DNA of 64,000 bases from Pseudomonas saudiphocaensis. GTDB lineage: Bacteria > Pseudomonadota > Gammaproteobacteria > Pseudomonadales > Pseudomonadaceae. Position numbers and translations under genes: made by a program. This document shows, in pieces, positions 45,076 through 55,429 of the stretch. Each line of letters starts with the position of its first letter. Within the stretch, counting starts at the first letter, position 1. The DNA lies in the NCBI RefSeq assembly GCF_000756775.1, contig NZ_CCSF01000001.1, positions 3,534,001 through 3,598,000 of the forward strand, given 5' to 3'. The notes below the pieces were generated by a model. That model saw nothing but the letters and a program-made list of their open reading frames with translations. It did not search any database and was not told the origin of the DNA.

Positions 45076-45849
45076 ATGGAAGTCGGAATGGTTCGCCAGC
45101 GGAGGCTGGCCGACAAGATCGTGGAGCAGTTGGAAACCATGATTCTTGAGGGGACGCTCAAGCCTGGGGAGCGCCTGCCGGCTGAGCGGGTTCTGGCCGA
45201 GCAATTTGGAGTGTCGCGCCCGTCCCTGCGCGAAGCCATTCAGAAGCTGGCAGCAAAGGGTTTGCTGGTCAGCCGCCATGGCGGCGGGAATTTTGTGGTC
45301 GAATCCCTGGGTTCGACCTTTAGTGACCCTTTGTTGCACCTGCTGGAAAACAACACCGACGCCCAGCGTGACCTCTTGGAGTTTCGTCACACACTGGAAG
45401 GCAGTTGCGCCTACTACGCGGCGTTAAGGGCCACGGAAGTCGACCAGCGGCGTCTCGGCGAGGCTTTTGCCGCGCTGCAGGAGTGCTATTCGCGTGAAGG
45501 CAATGTAAGTCGCGCAGAAGAGGGGGCCGCTGATGCGCGCTTCCATCTGGCTATTGCCGAAGCCAGTCACAACGCCGTCCTGCTGCACACGATCCGTGGT
45601 CTGTTCGACATGCTCAAGCGCAACGTGGTGACCAACATTGGCGGCATGTATGCGTTACGAAACGAGACGCGCGTGATGCTGATGAAGCAGCACCAGGAGC
45701 TTTACGACGCAATCATCGAGCGTAGAGCGTCAGACGCCCGTGACGTGATCCATCGCCATATCAATTACGTGCAGGAAGTGCTCGCCGAGGGTCAACAGGA
45801 GGCGCAGCGCCTGGCCCGGGCGCATCGGCGAGAGGGTGGCAAGGGATAG
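45076..45849 (+). CDS. lldR: GntR/FadR-family lactate-responsive regulator
   Basis: A 257-residue regulator. Residues ~6-75 form the GntR winged helix (LADKIVEQLETMILEGTLKPGERLPAERVLAEQFGVSRPSLREAIQKLAAKGLL). The C-terminus is an FCD ligand domain with metal-binding His in DARFHLAIAEASHN and IHRHINYVQ. It is divergent from lldP with a matching operator between, so it should repress the lactate operon and release it with lactate. The name follows context; PdhR-like paralogues are the alternative. A second in-frame ATG lies four codons downstream. Confidence 0.88.
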   Translation: MEVGMVRQRRLADKIVEQLETMILEGTLKPGERLPAERVLAEQFGVSRPSLREAIQKLAAKGLLVSRHGGGNFVVESLGSTFSDPLLHLLENNTDAQRDLLEFRHTLEGSCAYYAALRATEVDQRRLGEAFAALQECYSREGNVSRAEEGAADARFHLAIAEASHNAVLLHTIRGLFDMLKRNVVTNIGGMYALRNETRVMLMKQHQELYDAIIERRASDARDVIHRHINYVQEVLAEGQQEAQRLARAHRREGGKG

Positions 45850-45900
45850 GGTGTGCAGGAGGCTGCTGCTTGAGCTCAAGGCAAAGCGGCAGCCTGCGGT

Positions 45901-46383
45901 TTACTCGTCCTTACCCTTGGAGCGCATGACGCGCTGAATTTCGCGTGCCGAGTCGCGCTCTTTCTCGGTGTGGCGCTTGTCGTATTCCTTCTTGCCCTTA
46001 CCCAGCGCAATCTCGCACTTGATCATGTGCTTTTTCCAGTACAGCGAAAGGGCGACGCAGGCATAGCCCTTCTGTTGTACCGCACCGAACAGCTTGCCCA
46101 GCTCGCGCTTGTTCAGCAGCAGCTTGCGGGTGCGCGTCGGATCGGCGATGACGTGGGTGCTGGCGGTGGTCAGCGGGGTGATATGGCAGCCCATCAGCCA
46201 GGCTTCGCCGTCCTTGAGCAGCACGTAGCTATCCACCAGCTGAGCCTTGCCGGCACGCAGGCTTTTGACTTCCCAGCCGGCCAGAACGAGGCCGGCCTCG
46301 AATTTCTGTTCGATGAAGTAGTCGTGTAGCGCTTTTTTGTTTAGCGCAATGGTCCCGGGGGACTGTTTCTTCTGTTTGGCCAT
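45901..46383 (-). CDS. smpB: SsrA-binding protein
   Basis: A 160-residue Smp[41 protein letters not shown], then the basic C-terminal tail [28 protein letters not shown]. It binds the tRNA-like part of tmRNA and brings it to stalled ribosomes; the tail occupies the empty mRNA channel. Its partner ssrA lies 9.4 kb to the left on the same strand. It is divergent from ratA. Confidence 0.95.
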   Translation of the reverse strand: MAKQKKQSPGTIALNKKALHDYFIEQKFEAGLVLAGWEVKSLRAGKAQLVDSYVLLKDGEAWLMGCHITPLTTASTHVIADPTRTRKLLLNKRELGKLFGAVQQKGYACVALSLYWKKHMIKCEIALGKGKKEYDKRHTEKERDSAREIQRVMRSKGKDE

Positions 46384-46608
46384 AACCGCGCATTATAAGG
46401 AGTCCGCTTGCGGCTGGCGAGAACCTGCAAGCTGCGACGGCATGAAACTTGAGGCCGGGCGGTCTTATCCCCGACAATGCGCCATCTTTCTTTCGCGCGT
46501 GCCGGCTGTGGCGTGTGCCGGAAACCGTACGGGGCCGATTCCCGCACTTGACGTTAGGCGTTTGAGGGTGGCGATTTAGGCTGTCGACTGACGAAGTAGA
46601 AGGTCTGC

Positions 46609-47043
46609 ATGACGACACATATTCAACGTTCGGCTTTGCTGCCGTATCCGGCGCACGCGCTGTTTGACATGGTCAACGACGTGGCCAGCTACCCCCAGTT
46701 CCTGCCCTGGTGCTCGGCTACCGAAGTGCTGTCCACCAGCGAAACCGAGATGAAGGCCAGCATGACCGTTGCCAAGGCGGGACTCAGCCAGCGTTTTCTG
46801 ACCCGCAATGAGTTGCAGCCAGGCAAGCGTATCGAGATGAAGCTGGAGGAAGGCCCCTTCAGCCATCTGCACGGCATCTGGGAGTTCAAAGCGCTGGGCG
46901 AGAAGGCCTGCAAGATTAGCCTGGATCTGACCTTCGATTATGCCGGGCCGCTGGTCAAGGCAACTCTCGGGCCGCTGTTCAACCAGGCAGCCAATACCCT
47001 GGTCGATGCCTTTTGCGATCGCGCGAAGCAGCTCTATGGATAA
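46609..47043 (+). CDS. ratA: RatA/Coq10-like START-domain protein
   Basis: A 144-residue SRPBCC/START-fold protein: SALLPYPAHALFDMVNDVASYPQFLPWCSATEV and GPLFNQAANTLVDAFCDRAKQLYG. In E. coli the homologue RatA is described as a ribosome-association toxin; the same fold binds ubiquinone in Coq10. It overlaps rnfH by 8 bp, the usual pairing in gammaproteobacteria. The true cellular role in Pseudomonas is not settled. Confidence 0.88.
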   Translation: MTTHIQRSALLPYPAHALFDMVNDVASYPQFLPWCSATEVLSTSETEMKASMTVAKAGLSQRFLTRNELQPGKRIEMKLEEGPFSHLHGIWEFKALGEKACKISLDLTFDYAGPLVKATLGPLFNQAANTLVDAFCDRAKQLYG

Positions 47044-47356
47044 GACCATCATTGCGATCGAGGTGGTCTACGCGCTGGCGGATAAGCAGAAGCTGTTGCG
47101 CCTGACCGTACCGGCCGGCACCAGCGTGCGCCAGGCGGCGCTGCTTTCCGGAATGGACGGCTACTTTCCAGGGTTGAATCTGGCAACTGCGCCACTGGGC
47201 ATCTTCGGCAAAGCGGTGCCCAAGCCGGATGAGCGCGTGCTGGAGGAGGGAGAACGGGTTGAGATCTACCGCCCGTTGATTGCCGATCCTAAGGAGGTGC
47301 GCAAGCAGCGCGCCGCCAAGGCAGCGAAAAACAGGGCCGAGGCGGGAGAGGGTTGA
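47036..47356 (+). CDS. rnfH: RnfH/UPF0125 family protein
   Basis: A 106-residue ubiquitin-like fold protein: IAIEVVYALADKQKLLRLTVPAGTSVRQAALLSG, GIFGKAVPKPDERVLEEGERVEIYRPLIADPKEVRKQRA. The family is UPF0125/RnfH and is typically encoded directly after ratA, here with an 8-bp overlap; the pair resembles a toxin-antitoxin arrangement. No enzymatic function is known. The ATG at 47036 is the only reasonable start, because the longer frame runs through ratA. Confidence 0.88.
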   Translation: MDKTIIAIEVVYALADKQKLLRLTVPAGTSVRQAALLSGMDGYFPGLNLATAPLGIFGKAVPKPDERVLEEGERVEIYRPLIADPKEVRKQRAAKAAKNRAEAGEG

Positions 47357-47493
47357 GAGCCCGTTGAGGCTCCATGTTTGGTTGGCCCGCCCGTGCTTGT
47401 CATGTCTGACAAGGCGATTTTGCGAACAGGTTCGTTACGTCGAATCTGTTCGTTTTTCCAAGACCTGCGGCCAGCTGAGCTGGCCTTGCGCAA

Positions 47494-48003
47494 TTAGTTT
47501 GTTTCGATAGGTGTCGGGGTTGGTACGGGTACCGGCTCGGCAGCATCAACCTCTCGCTGGATCTGCTCAAGCAGGGAACCGGGCTCGATGGCCTCGTCCT
47601 GGGCTTCGGTGCGCTGTGGGATCTCGCCTGTGGGTTGGCCGGTGCCAAGTATCGCTTCGTCACGGCTGACGCCAGGTTTGAAGTCGCCGGCGAGCCCAGC
47701 CAGCTGGTCGTTGGCGTTGAAAACCAGGCTCACGCGCTCTTGTTGGCGTTGGCTACCGCCCGGCTGGATGCTGTACAGATAATCCCATCGATTGGCATGA
47801 AAAGTATCAGTTATCAACGGGTTACCCATGATAAACCGCACTTGGGACCGGGTCATTCCGGGGCGCAACTGGTCTATCATGTCCTGTGTAACGACATTGC
47901 CCTGTTGAATGTCCACCTTGTAAACCCCCGGGAACGAACAACCGGCGAGTGCGAACAGGCCCACGAGCGTGAGGCCAGACAGCATGAGCTTGGTGTTTTG
48001 CAT
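47494..48003 (-). CDS. bamE: BAM complex lipoprotein BamE (OmlA/SmpA)
   Basis: A 169-residue lipoprotein with lipobox LAGC (lipidated C22 after [12 protein letters not shown]). The SmpA/OmlA domain follows: [43 protein letters not shown] longer, Pro/Thr/Glu-rich C-terminal tail ([12 protein letters not shown]) is typical of Pseudomonas OmlA. BamE helps the BAM complex insert beta-barrels, which would include the DUF1302 protein. It is divergent from fur, the same pairing as in Pseudomonas. Confidence 0.93.
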   Translation of the reverse strand: MQNTKLMLSGLTLVGLFALAGCSFPGVYKVDIQQGNVVTQDMIDQLRPGMTRSQVRFIMGNPLITDTFHANRWDYLYSIQPGGSQRQQERVSLVFNANDQLAGLAGDFKPGVSRDEAILGTGQPTGEIPQRTEAQDEAIEPGSLLEQIQREVDAAEPVPVPTPTPIETN

Positions 48004-48096
48004 CGGTAGATGACTTCCACTATCTTGGCTGGGCAAAGCCCGGATCATACCTGTATTGAAGGAGGCTGCGAAACAGCAGCAGCGAGAAAGCCAACC

Positions 48097-48504
48097 ATGG
48101 TAGAAAATCACGAACTACGTAAAGCTGGTCTCAAGGTAACCCTGCCGCGGGTCAAGATCCTGCAGATGCTGGATACCACGGAGCAGCGTCACATGAGTGC
48201 CGAGGATGTCTACAAGGCATTGATGGAGGCCGGTGAGGATGTGGGGCTAGCCACCGTCTATCGGGTGCTCACCCAATTCGAATCCGCAGGCCTGGTGGTT
48301 CGCCACAACTTCGATGGAGGTCATGCGGTATTCGAGCTGGCCGATGGCGGCCATCATGACCACATGGTTTGTGTGGAGACGGGAGATGTTATCGAGTTCT
48401 TCGATGACGAGATCGAGAAGTTGCAGAAAGAGATTGTGACGCGCCACGGCTACGAGCTGGTGGACCACAATCTGGTGCTCTACGTACGCAAGAAGTCGGA
48501 ATGA
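48097..48504 (+). CDS. fur: Ferric uptake regulator
   Basis: A 135-residue Fur: [25 protein letters not shown], the winged-helix recognition region [34 protein letters not shown], and the metal-binding segment [24 protein letters not shown]. Nearly identical to remembered Pseudomonas Fur, with a single Cys in the metal region. It represses iron-uptake genes when Fe2+ is bound. The ATG at 48097 gives the canonical start; upstream in-frame codons extend across the intergenic region and are not used. Confidence 0.96.
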   Translation: MVENHELRKAGLKVTLPRVKILQMLDTTEQRHMSAEDVYKALMEAGEDVGLATVYRVLTQFESAGLVVRHNFDGGHAVFELADGGHHDHMVCVETGDVIEFFDDEIEKLQKEIVTRHGYELVDHNLVLYVRKKSE

Positions 48505-48519
48505 TTTCGAGCTGATAGC

Positions 48520-48547
48520 AAAAAGGCGACCCAAGGGTCGCCTTTTT
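48520..48547. terminator. Bidirectional terminator between fur and recN
   Basis: GGCGACCC (48525-48532) pairs with GGGTCGCC (48535-48542), flanked by A4 on the left and T5 (48543-48547) on the right. It can terminate both convergent genes. Confidence 0.88.
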
Positions 48548-48560
48548 GTTGCCGCGTTCC

Positions 48561-50234
48561 TCAGGCCTGGGCGGACTCGATCATTTGGCGAGCGTGCGCC
48601 AGTGCTTGTTCTGTCAGGTCGACGCCGCCGAGCATCCGTGCGATCTCTTCGATGCGCTCGTCCTTCTGCAGCGTTGCAACTGCCGTATGGGTTTCATCTT
48701 TTCCGCGAGCCTTGTGCACGAATAGATGGTTGTGTCCCTGCGCGGCCACCTGCGGAAGGTGGGTGACGGTCAGAACCTGCCCCTGCTCACCGATGCGGCG
48801 CAGCAGCTGCCCAACCACCTCGGCCGTTGGGCCGCCGATTCCCACGTCGACTTCATCGAATACCAGGGTAGGTACGCGTGAGGTTTGTGCTGTGATCACC
48901 TGAATCGCGAGGCTGATGCGCGACAGCTCGCCGCCGGATGCGACCTTGGCCAAGGGGCGCAGTGGCTGGCCGGGGTTGGCGCTGACGAGAAACTCCACCT
49001 GCTCCAGGCCGAAGGGCATGTAGTCGCCTTCTGCGGCGGGCTTGAGCTGAACGCTGAATTTGCCACCTGGCATGCCCAGACGCTGGATTTCGCTCTCGAC
49101 GGAGGCTGCCAGGGCAGTGGCGGCCTCCTGGCGGATTCTGCTCAGCTCCGAGGCCTTTTCTTCATAGTGGCGGCCATAGGCAGCCAGTTCTTCGCTCAGG
49201 CGCTCCAGGGCTTCATCGTCGGCATTCAGGCTTTCCAGCTCGTCGAGCAGACGCTGCTGCAGCGCTGGCAGCTCGGTGGGCTGTACGCGATGTTTGCGCG
49301 CCAGGGTGTAGATGGCATCCAGTCGTTCTTCGAGCATTTGCTGGCGTTCGGGGTCGGCATCGAAGTGGTCGACGAAGCGGTTTAGCTCGCCCATGGCTTC
49401 CTCGACCTGGATCCGGGCGCTGGCCAGCAGGCCCGCCGCCTCGGCCAGTGCGCCGGGTTGATTCTGGAACGCTGAGAGTCGTTGCAGGCTCCCGGTCAGG
49501 GCAGAGAGCACATTGCCGGCATCGCTTTCGCTGCACATGTCCATGACCTGGCGGCAGGCGCTGAGCAGTTGTTCTGCATTGGCCAGGTTGCGGTGTTCAT
49601 CCTCCAGCTGTTCCTGCTCGTTCTCACCGAGGGCAAGATTCTCCAGTTCTTCCAACTGGTAGCTGAGCAGTTGATGGCGCGCACGCTGTTCATCGCTGCT
49701 GTTGCTCAGGCGTTCGAGGGTCTGGCGGGTCTGGCGCCAGCGCTGGGCAGCCAGCTGTACCTGGCGGGCGAGTTCCTGACTGCCGCTGTACTCATCGAGC
49801 AGTCGTCGATGGGTGTCGGTTTTGAGCAGGGATTGATGTTCGTGTTGGCTGTGGATGTCGATCAGCAGCTCGCCCAGCGCCTTGAGGTCGCTCTGCGGGC
49901 ATGGAGTGCCGTTGATATAGCCCCGCGAGCGACCCTCGGCGGTGATAACGCGGCGCAGGATGCACGGGCCGTCGCTGTCCAGATCGCGTTCCGCGAGCCA
50001 GGCGCGGGCATCGGGAATGTCGTCCAGATCGAAGCTGGCGAGGATGTCGGCCTTGTCGGCGCCGATGCGGACTGCGCTGCTGTCGGCGCGGTCGCCCAGG
50101 GCGAGGCCGAGGGCGCCGAGCATGATCGACTTGCCCGCCCCGGTTTCACCGCTGATCACGCTCATGCCGCGCTGCAGTTCGAGATCGAGGTGTTCGACGA
50201 TGGCAAAGTTGTGAACAGACAGATGAACCAGCAT
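48561..50234 (-). CDS. recN: DNA repair protein RecN
   Basis: A 557-residue SMC-like ATPase. Walker A is GETGAGKSIML (around residues 30-40) and the C-terminal ABC part includes KVASGGELSRISLAIQV (signature) and TLVFDEVDVGIGG (Walker B), with a long coiled coil in between. RecN holds broken DNA ends together during recombinational repair. A LexA-type box lies just upstream of the start, consistent with SOS induction. It is convergent with fur and divergent from grpE. Confidence 0.95.
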   Translation of the reverse strand: MLVHLSVHNFAIVEHLDLELQRGMSVISGETGAGKSIMLGALGLALGDRADSSAVRIGADKADILASFDLDDIPDARAWLAERDLDSDGPCILRRVITAEGRSRGYINGTPCPQSDLKALGELLIDIHSQHEHQSLLKTDTHRRLLDEYSGSQELARQVQLAAQRWRQTRQTLERLSNSSDEQRARHQLLSYQLEELENLALGENEQEQLEDEHRNLANAEQLLSACRQVMDMCSESDAGNVLSALTGSLQRLSAFQNQPGALAEAAGLLASARIQVEEAMGELNRFVDHFDADPERQQMLEERLDAIYTLARKHRVQPTELPALQQRLLDELESLNADDEALERLSEELAAYGRHYEEKASELSRIRQEAATALAASVESEIQRLGMPGGKFSVQLKPAAEGDYMPFGLEQVEFLVSANPGQPLRPLAKVASGGELSRISLAIQVITAQTSRVPTLVFDEVDVGIGGPTAEVVGQLLRRIGEQGQVLTVTHLPQVAAQGHNHLFVHKARGKDETHTAVATLQKDERIEEIARMLGGVDLTEQALAHARQMIESAQA

Positions 50235-50257
50235 GTCAAAGCTCCGATAAGCTGAGG

Positions 50258-50273
50258 CTGGCTATTTATACAG
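50258..50273 (-). promoter_or_regulatory. LexA (SOS) box of recN
   Basis: On the minus strand CTGTATAAATAGCCAG fits the CTG-N10-CAG LexA pattern with an AT-rich centre. It lies 23 bp upstream of the recN start, where LexA would block transcription. Confidence 0.8.
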
Positions 50274-50383
50274 TACTATTTGTGCCCGCTACAAGCAGTG
50301 GAATGCATGGAAATCGACTCGTTTCCCATCATTGGATGAGCGGGCTGTTCGGCCCATTTATTTGTGCGCTTGCCACATTCCCT

Positions 50384-50411
50384 CTTGAACCTGAATCTGC
50401 TGCCCCCATAT
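50384..50411 (+). promoter_or_regulatory. Heat-shock sigma-32 promoter of grpE
   Basis: CTTGAA (50384-50389) and CCCCATAT (50404-50411), separated by 14 bp, match the RpoH consensus closely. The grpE start is 54 bp downstream, so the grpE-dnaK-dnaJ block should be heat-inducible. Confidence 0.88.
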
Positions 50412-50465
50412 AGCGGCACAAGCGCGGGCTCGACAGTCCGCTGAAGTCTTTATGAGGAGGATTGC

Positions 50466-51035
50466 ATGGCTGACGAGCAGAACCTGGACAACCAGAACCC
50501 TGAAGAGAACGAAGAGCTTCAAGCTGAAGCGCCCGAAGATCTGGCTACGCGAGTAGCGTCTCTGGAAGAGCAGTTGGCGGCTGCCCAAGACCAGGCTCTG
50601 CGCACTGCGGCAGAGCTGCAGAACATCCGTCGCCGGGCTGAGCAGGATGTCGAGAAAGCACACAAGTTCGCCCTGGAAAAGTTCGCTGGCGATCTCTTGC
50701 CCGTGGCCGACAGCCTGGAGCGTGGTCTTGAGCTGTCGAGCCCGGATGACGGTGCGGTCAAGGCCGTGCGGGAGGGGCTGGAGCTGACGCTCAAACTGCT
50801 GCTCGACACCATGGCGCGCCACCAGCTGGCGCAGCTGGATCCGCAGGGTGAGCCCTTTAATCCCGAGCATCATCAGGCCATGGCGATGGAAGAAAGCACC
50901 CATGCTGAGCCAGGCAGTGTGCTCAAGGTGTTCCAGAAAGGTTATCTGCTTAACGGTCGTTTGCTGCGCCCAGCGATGGTGGTGGTCAGCAAGGCGCCTG
51001 CGCAAACTCCGCCTTCAATCGATGAGAAGGCTTGA
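50466..51035 (+). CDS. grpE: Nucleotide exchange factor GrpE
   Basis: A 189-residue GrpE. An acidic N-terminus ([17 protein letters not shown]) precedes the long dimerising helix ([33 protein letters not shown]) and the beta-domain ([31 protein letters not shown]). It releases ADP from DnaK. It has its own sigma-32 promoter and a GAGGAG ribosome-binding site, and lies 100 bp before dnaK. Confidence 0.95.
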   Translation: MADEQNLDNQNPEENEELQAEAPEDLATRVASLEEQLAAAQDQALRTAAELQNIRRRAEQDVEKAHKFALEKFAGDLLPVADSLERGLELSSPDDGAVKAVREGLELTLKLLLDTMARHQLAQLDPQGEPFNPEHHQAMAMEESTHAEPGSVLKVFQKGYLLNGRLLRPAMVVVSKAPAQTPPSIDEKA

Positions 51036-51135
51036 ATTCTTACGGCTGACCCCCATCTGGTAGCCAAGCGTTTTTGTGTTACCCGCAGCCGGTAAACAGG
51101 CGCGGATTTAATCCAAGATTTTCGGAGACAGACAA

Positions 51136-53049
51136 ATGGGCAAAATCATCGGTATTGACCTGGGTACTACCAACTCTTGCGTTTCCATTCTGGAAAACGG
51201 CAAGTCCAAGGTCATCGAGAATGCCGAGGGCGGCCGTACCACGCCGTCCATCATCGCGTACGCCAACGATGGCGAGATTCTGGTCGGTCAGTCGGCCAAG
51301 CGTCAGGCAGTGACCAACCCGCACAACACTCTGTACGCGGTGAAGCGCCTCATCGGTCGCCGCTTTGAAGAGGATGTGGTGCAGAAAGACATCCAGCTGG
51401 TCCCCTACAAGATCGTCAAGGCCGACAACGGCGATGCCTGGGTGGAAGTCAACGGCCAGAAGATGGCACCACCGCAGATTTCTGCAGAAATCCTGAAGAA
51501 GATGAAGAAGACCGCCGAAGACTACCTCGGCGAGCCGGTGACCGAAGCGGTTATCACCGTGCCGGCCTACTTCAACGACAGTCAGCGTCAGGCCACCAAG
51601 GATGCCGGTCGCATCGCCGGCCTGGACGTCAAGCGCATCATCAACGAGCCGACTGCGGCTGCGCTGGCCTACGGCATGGACAAGGCCAAGGGCGACCACA
51701 CCGTCATCGTCTATGACCTGGGTGGCGGTACCTTCGACGTATCGGTGATCGAGATTGCCGAAGTCGACGGCGAGCACCAGTTCGAAGTGTTGGCTACCAA
51801 CGGCGACACCTTCCTCGGTGGTGAGGACTTCGACATCCGCCTGATCGACTACCTGGTCGACGAGTTCAAGAAAGAAAGCGGCATGAACCTCAAAGGCGAC
51901 CCGCTGGCCATGCAGCGCCTGAAGGAAGCGGCCGAGAAGGCCAAGATCGAGCTCTCCTCCAGCCAGCAGACCGACGTCAACCTGCCGTATATCACTGCCG
52001 ACGCCACCGGTCCGAAGCACCTGAACGTGAAGATTTCCCGCGCCAAGCTGGAAGCCCTGGTGGAAGACCTGGTGCAGCGCACCCTCGAGCCGTGCCGCAT
52101 CGCTCTGAAGGACGCCGGTGTCGAAGTGGGCAAGATCGACGACGTGATCCTGGTTGGCGGTCAGACCCGCATGCCGCTGGTGCAGCAGAAGGTCGCCGAG
52201 TTCTTCGGTAAGGAAGCGCGCAAGGACGTCAACCCGGACGAAGCCGTAGCCATGGGTGCCGCCATTCAGGGCGCGGTACTGGCCGGTGACGTCAAGGACG
52301 TACTGCTGCTCGACGTTTCTCCGCTGACCCTGGGTATCGAAACCATGGGTGGCGTGATGACGCCGCTGATCGAGAAGAACACCACCATCCCGACCAAGAA
52401 GTCGCAGGTGTTCTCCACTGCCGACGACAACCAGAGCGCCGTGACCATTCACGTGCTGCAGGGTGAGCGTAAGCAGGCCTCGCAGAACAAGTCGCTGGGT
52501 CGCTTCGACCTGGCCGAGATTCCGCCGGCGCCGCGTGGCATGCCGCAGATCGAGGTCACCTTCGATATCGACGCCAACGGCATCCTGCACGTGTCTGCCA
52601 AGGACAAGGCCACTGGCAAGCATCAGTCCATCGTGATCAAGGCCAACTCCGGTTTGTCCGAGGAAGAGATCGAGCAGATGGTTCGCGACGCCGAGGCCAA
52701 TGCCGAGGAAGACCGCAAGTTCGAAGAGCTGGCTGGTGCGCGCAACCAGGGCGATCAACTGGTCCATGCCACCCGCAAGATGCTGGTCGAGGCGGGCGAC
52801 AAGGCTACCGAGGAAGACAAGGCCAACATCGAGAAGGCCATTGGTGAGCTGGAAGTGGCTATCAAGGGCGACGACAAGGCCGAGATCGAAGCCAAGATTG
52901 CCGCCGTGTCCCAGGCTTCCACTCCGTTGGCGCAGAAGATGTATGCCGAGCAGCCGCAGGGTGGCGAAGGTCAGCCGGCCGATGACGGCGCACAGCCGGG
53001 CGACGATGTGGTTGATGCGGAGTTCGAAGAGGTCAAGGACAACAAGTAA
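51136..53049 (+). CDS. dnaK: Chaperone DnaK (Hsp70)
   Basis: A 637-residue Hsp70. The nucleotide domain begins [18 protein letters not shown] and includes [15 protein letters not shown] and [13 protein letters not shown]. The linker [15 protein letters not shown] leads to the substrate domain and the lid ends with an acidic tail ([15 protein letters not shown]). Length and motifs are standard. It folds and protects proteins with GrpE and DnaJ, encoded on either side. Confidence 0.97.
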   Translation: MGKIIGIDLGTTNSCVSILENGKSKVIENAEGGRTTPSIIAYANDGEILVGQSAKRQAVTNPHNTLYAVKRLIGRRFEEDVVQKDIQLVPYKIVKADNGDAWVEVNGQKMAPPQISAEILKKMKKTAEDYLGEPVTEAVITVPAYFNDSQRQATKDAGRIAGLDVKRIINEPTAAALAYGMDKAKGDHTVIVYDLGGGTFDVSVIEIAEVDGEHQFEVLATNGDTFLGGEDFDIRLIDYLVDEFKKESGMNLKGDPLAMQRLKEAAEKAKIELSSSQQTDVNLPYITADATGPKHLNVKISRAKLEALVEDLVQRTLEPCRIALKDAGVEVGKIDDVILVGGQTRMPLVQQKVAEFFGKEARKDVNPDEAVAMGAAIQGAVLAGDVKDVLLLDVSPLTLGIETMGGVMTPLIEKNTTIPTKKSQVFSTADDNQSAVTIHVLQGERKQASQNKSLGRFDLAEIPPAPRGMPQIEVTFDIDANGILHVSAKDKATGKHQSIVIKANSGLSEEEIEQMVRDAEANAEEDRKFEELAGARNQGDQLVHATRKMLVEAGDKATEEDKANIEKAIGELEVAIKGDDKAEIEAKIAAVSQASTPLAQKMYAEQPQGGEGQPADDGAQPGDDVVDAEFEEVKDNK

Positions 53050-53155
53050 TCCGCCGCTTGTGACCCACATGGAGGGGAGTGCAGCCTGCCGCCATCAGCG
53101 CAGGCTGTGTTCTCACCGGCCTGACGCGGCACGTTCGCGACAGGCGTGACCGCTG

Positions 53156-53175
53156 CGCGGGGGCTTGCTCCCGCG
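53156..53175 (+). repeat. Hairpin in the dnaK-dnaJ gap
   Basis: CGCGGG (53156-53161) pairs with CCCGCG (53170-53175), with GGC/GCT partly extending the stem. There is no T run. It may tune DnaJ levels relative to DnaK by processing or partial termination. Confidence 0.45.
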
Positions 53176-53218
53176 TCGGCGTGTCTGGAGGGTACGAATT
53201 TGAAGGTTCAGGAAATTT

Positions 53219-54346
53219 ATGGCCAAACGTGATTATTACGAAGTGCTGGGCGTCGAGCGTGGCGCCAGCGAAGCGGAGCTGAAAAAGGCTTACCGCCGCC
53301 TCGCGATGAAGCACCATCCCGACCGCAATCCGGGTGACAAGGCGGCTGAGGAAGCCTTCAAGGAGGCCAATGAGGCCTACGAAGTGCTGTCCGACGCGAG
53401 CAAGCGCCAGGCCTATGACCAGTATGGTCATGCTGGTGTCGATCCGCAGATGGGTGCAGGTGCGGGTGCGGCCTATGGCGGTGCCAACTTCTCCGATATC
53501 TTCGGTGATGTGTTCAGCGACTTCTTCACCGGTGCTCGCGGCAGTTCTCGCGGTGGCGCACAGCGCGGCAGCGACCTGCGCTACACCCTGGAGCTGGACC
53601 TGGAAGAGGCGGTTCGTGGCACCACCGTGACCATCCGCGTGCCGACCCTAGCCGAATGCAAGACCTGCGATGGCTCGGGCGCCAAGAAGGGCACCAGCCC
53701 GGTCACCTGTACCACCTGTGGCGGTATCGGCCAGGTGCGCATGCAGCAGGGCTTTTTCTCCGTTCAGCAGACCTGCCCGCGCTGCCATGGCAGCGGCAAG
53801 ATGATTTCCGATCCTTGCGGCAGTTGCCATGGGCAGGGCCGGGTCGAGGAGCAGAAGACCCTCTCGGTCAAGGTGCCGGCAGGGGTCGATACCGGCGACC
53901 GCATCCGCCTGAGCGGAGAGGGCGAAGCGGGTACCCAGGGCGGCCCGTCCGGCGACCTCTACGTTGTGGTCAATGTGCGTGAGCACGCGATTTTCCAGCG
54001 TGACGGCAAGCACCTCTATTGCGAAGTGCCGATCAGCTTTGCCGATGCGGCACTGGGTGGCGAGCTGGAAGTGCCGACCCTGGACGGTCGGGTCAAGCTG
54101 AAGATCCCCGAGGGTACCCAGACCGGTAAGCAGTTCCGCCTGCGTGGCAAGGGTGTGGCGCCGGTGCGTGGTGGCGCGCCTGGCGATTTGCTGTGCCGGG
54201 TGGCGGTAGAGACGCCGGTCAATCTGAGCAAGCGCCAGCGTGAAATGCTCGAGGAGTTCCGTGGCACGCTTCAGGGCGATACCTCCCACTCTCCCAAGGC
54301 CAGCGGTTGGTTCGAAGGCGTAAAGCGCTTTTTTGGTGATGTTTGA
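53219..54346 (+). CDS. dnaJ: Chaperone DnaJ (Hsp40)
   Basis: A 375-residue class A J-protein. The J domain carries HPD ([12 protein letters not shown]). A Gly/Phe-rich stretch ([18 protein letters not shown]) is followed by four zinc repeats of the CxxCxGxG type ([32 protein letters not shown]) and the two-part C-terminal substrate domain. It delivers substrates to DnaK and stimulates its ATPase. The start has AGGAAAT upstream. Confidence 0.97.
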   Translation: MAKRDYYEVLGVERGASEAELKKAYRRLAMKHHPDRNPGDKAAEEAFKEANEAYEVLSDASKRQAYDQYGHAGVDPQMGAGAGAAYGGANFSDIFGDVFSDFFTGARGSSRGGAQRGSDLRYTLELDLEEAVRGTTVTIRVPTLAECKTCDGSGAKKGTSPVTCTTCGGIGQVRMQQGFFSVQQTCPRCHGSGKMISDPCGSCHGQGRVEEQKTLSVKVPAGVDTGDRIRLSGEGEAGTQGGPSGDLYVVVNVREHAIFQRDGKHLYCEVPISFADAALGGELEVPTLDGRVKLKIPEGTQTGKQFRLRGKGVAPVRGGAPGDLLCRVAVETPVNLSKRQREMLEEFRGTLQGDTSHSPKASGWFEGVKRFFGDV

Positions 54347-54398
54347 GCGGGAGCTGGGAGCCGCAAGCCTGAAGTCTGAAGTGCGTCGGGCCAGTTTC

Positions 54399-54419
54399 CA
54401 GCTTTCAGCTTCCAGCTTG
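54399..54419. repeat. Three tandem 7-bp repeats between dnaJ and dapB
   Basis: CAGCTTT, CAGCTTC and CAGCTTG follow one another (54399-54419), then GAGCTC. The stretch is a small intergenic heptamer array whose length might vary between strains. Confidence 0.7.
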
Positions 54420-54428
54420 GAGCTCTGA

Positions 54429-55238
<810 letters not shown>

Positions 55239-55349
55239 GTTCGTCGCCACGATGCAATTGGCGCGGATTACGGCTGGACCGTAAAAGGGCTTTTCTGTAA
55301 GCTTCCCGCTTTAGTGTGTCCACTAAAAGTTGCGCAGAATGACTCTAAT

Positions 55350-55388
55350 AAAAAGCGGGATGACCTTCACACGTCATCCCGCTTTTTT
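55350..55388 (+). terminator. Strong terminator upstream of carA
   Basis: GCGGGATGAC (55355-55364) pairs with GTCATCCCGC (55373-55382) around an 8-nt loop, followed by six T and preceded by five A. It ends 41 bp before the carA start. It could stop dapB transcription or act as an attenuator if a car promoter lies upstream of it. Confidence 0.9.
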
Positions 55389-55429
55389 ACAATCTGCGCC
55401 TGCTCCAGCCATGATCTTTGGGAGGTCTC

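Noticed and set aside
47469-47485. Inverted repeat GGCCAGCT-G-AGCTGGCC between rnfH and bamE as a terminator
   Set aside because: There is no T run on either side and the one-base centre cannot form a normal loop; it may be a chance palindrome.
51079-53070. A 663-codon minus-strand frame covering dnaK
   Set aside because: It mirrors dnaK almost end to end; long antisense frames opposite conserved high-GC genes are routine and it has no independent start signals.
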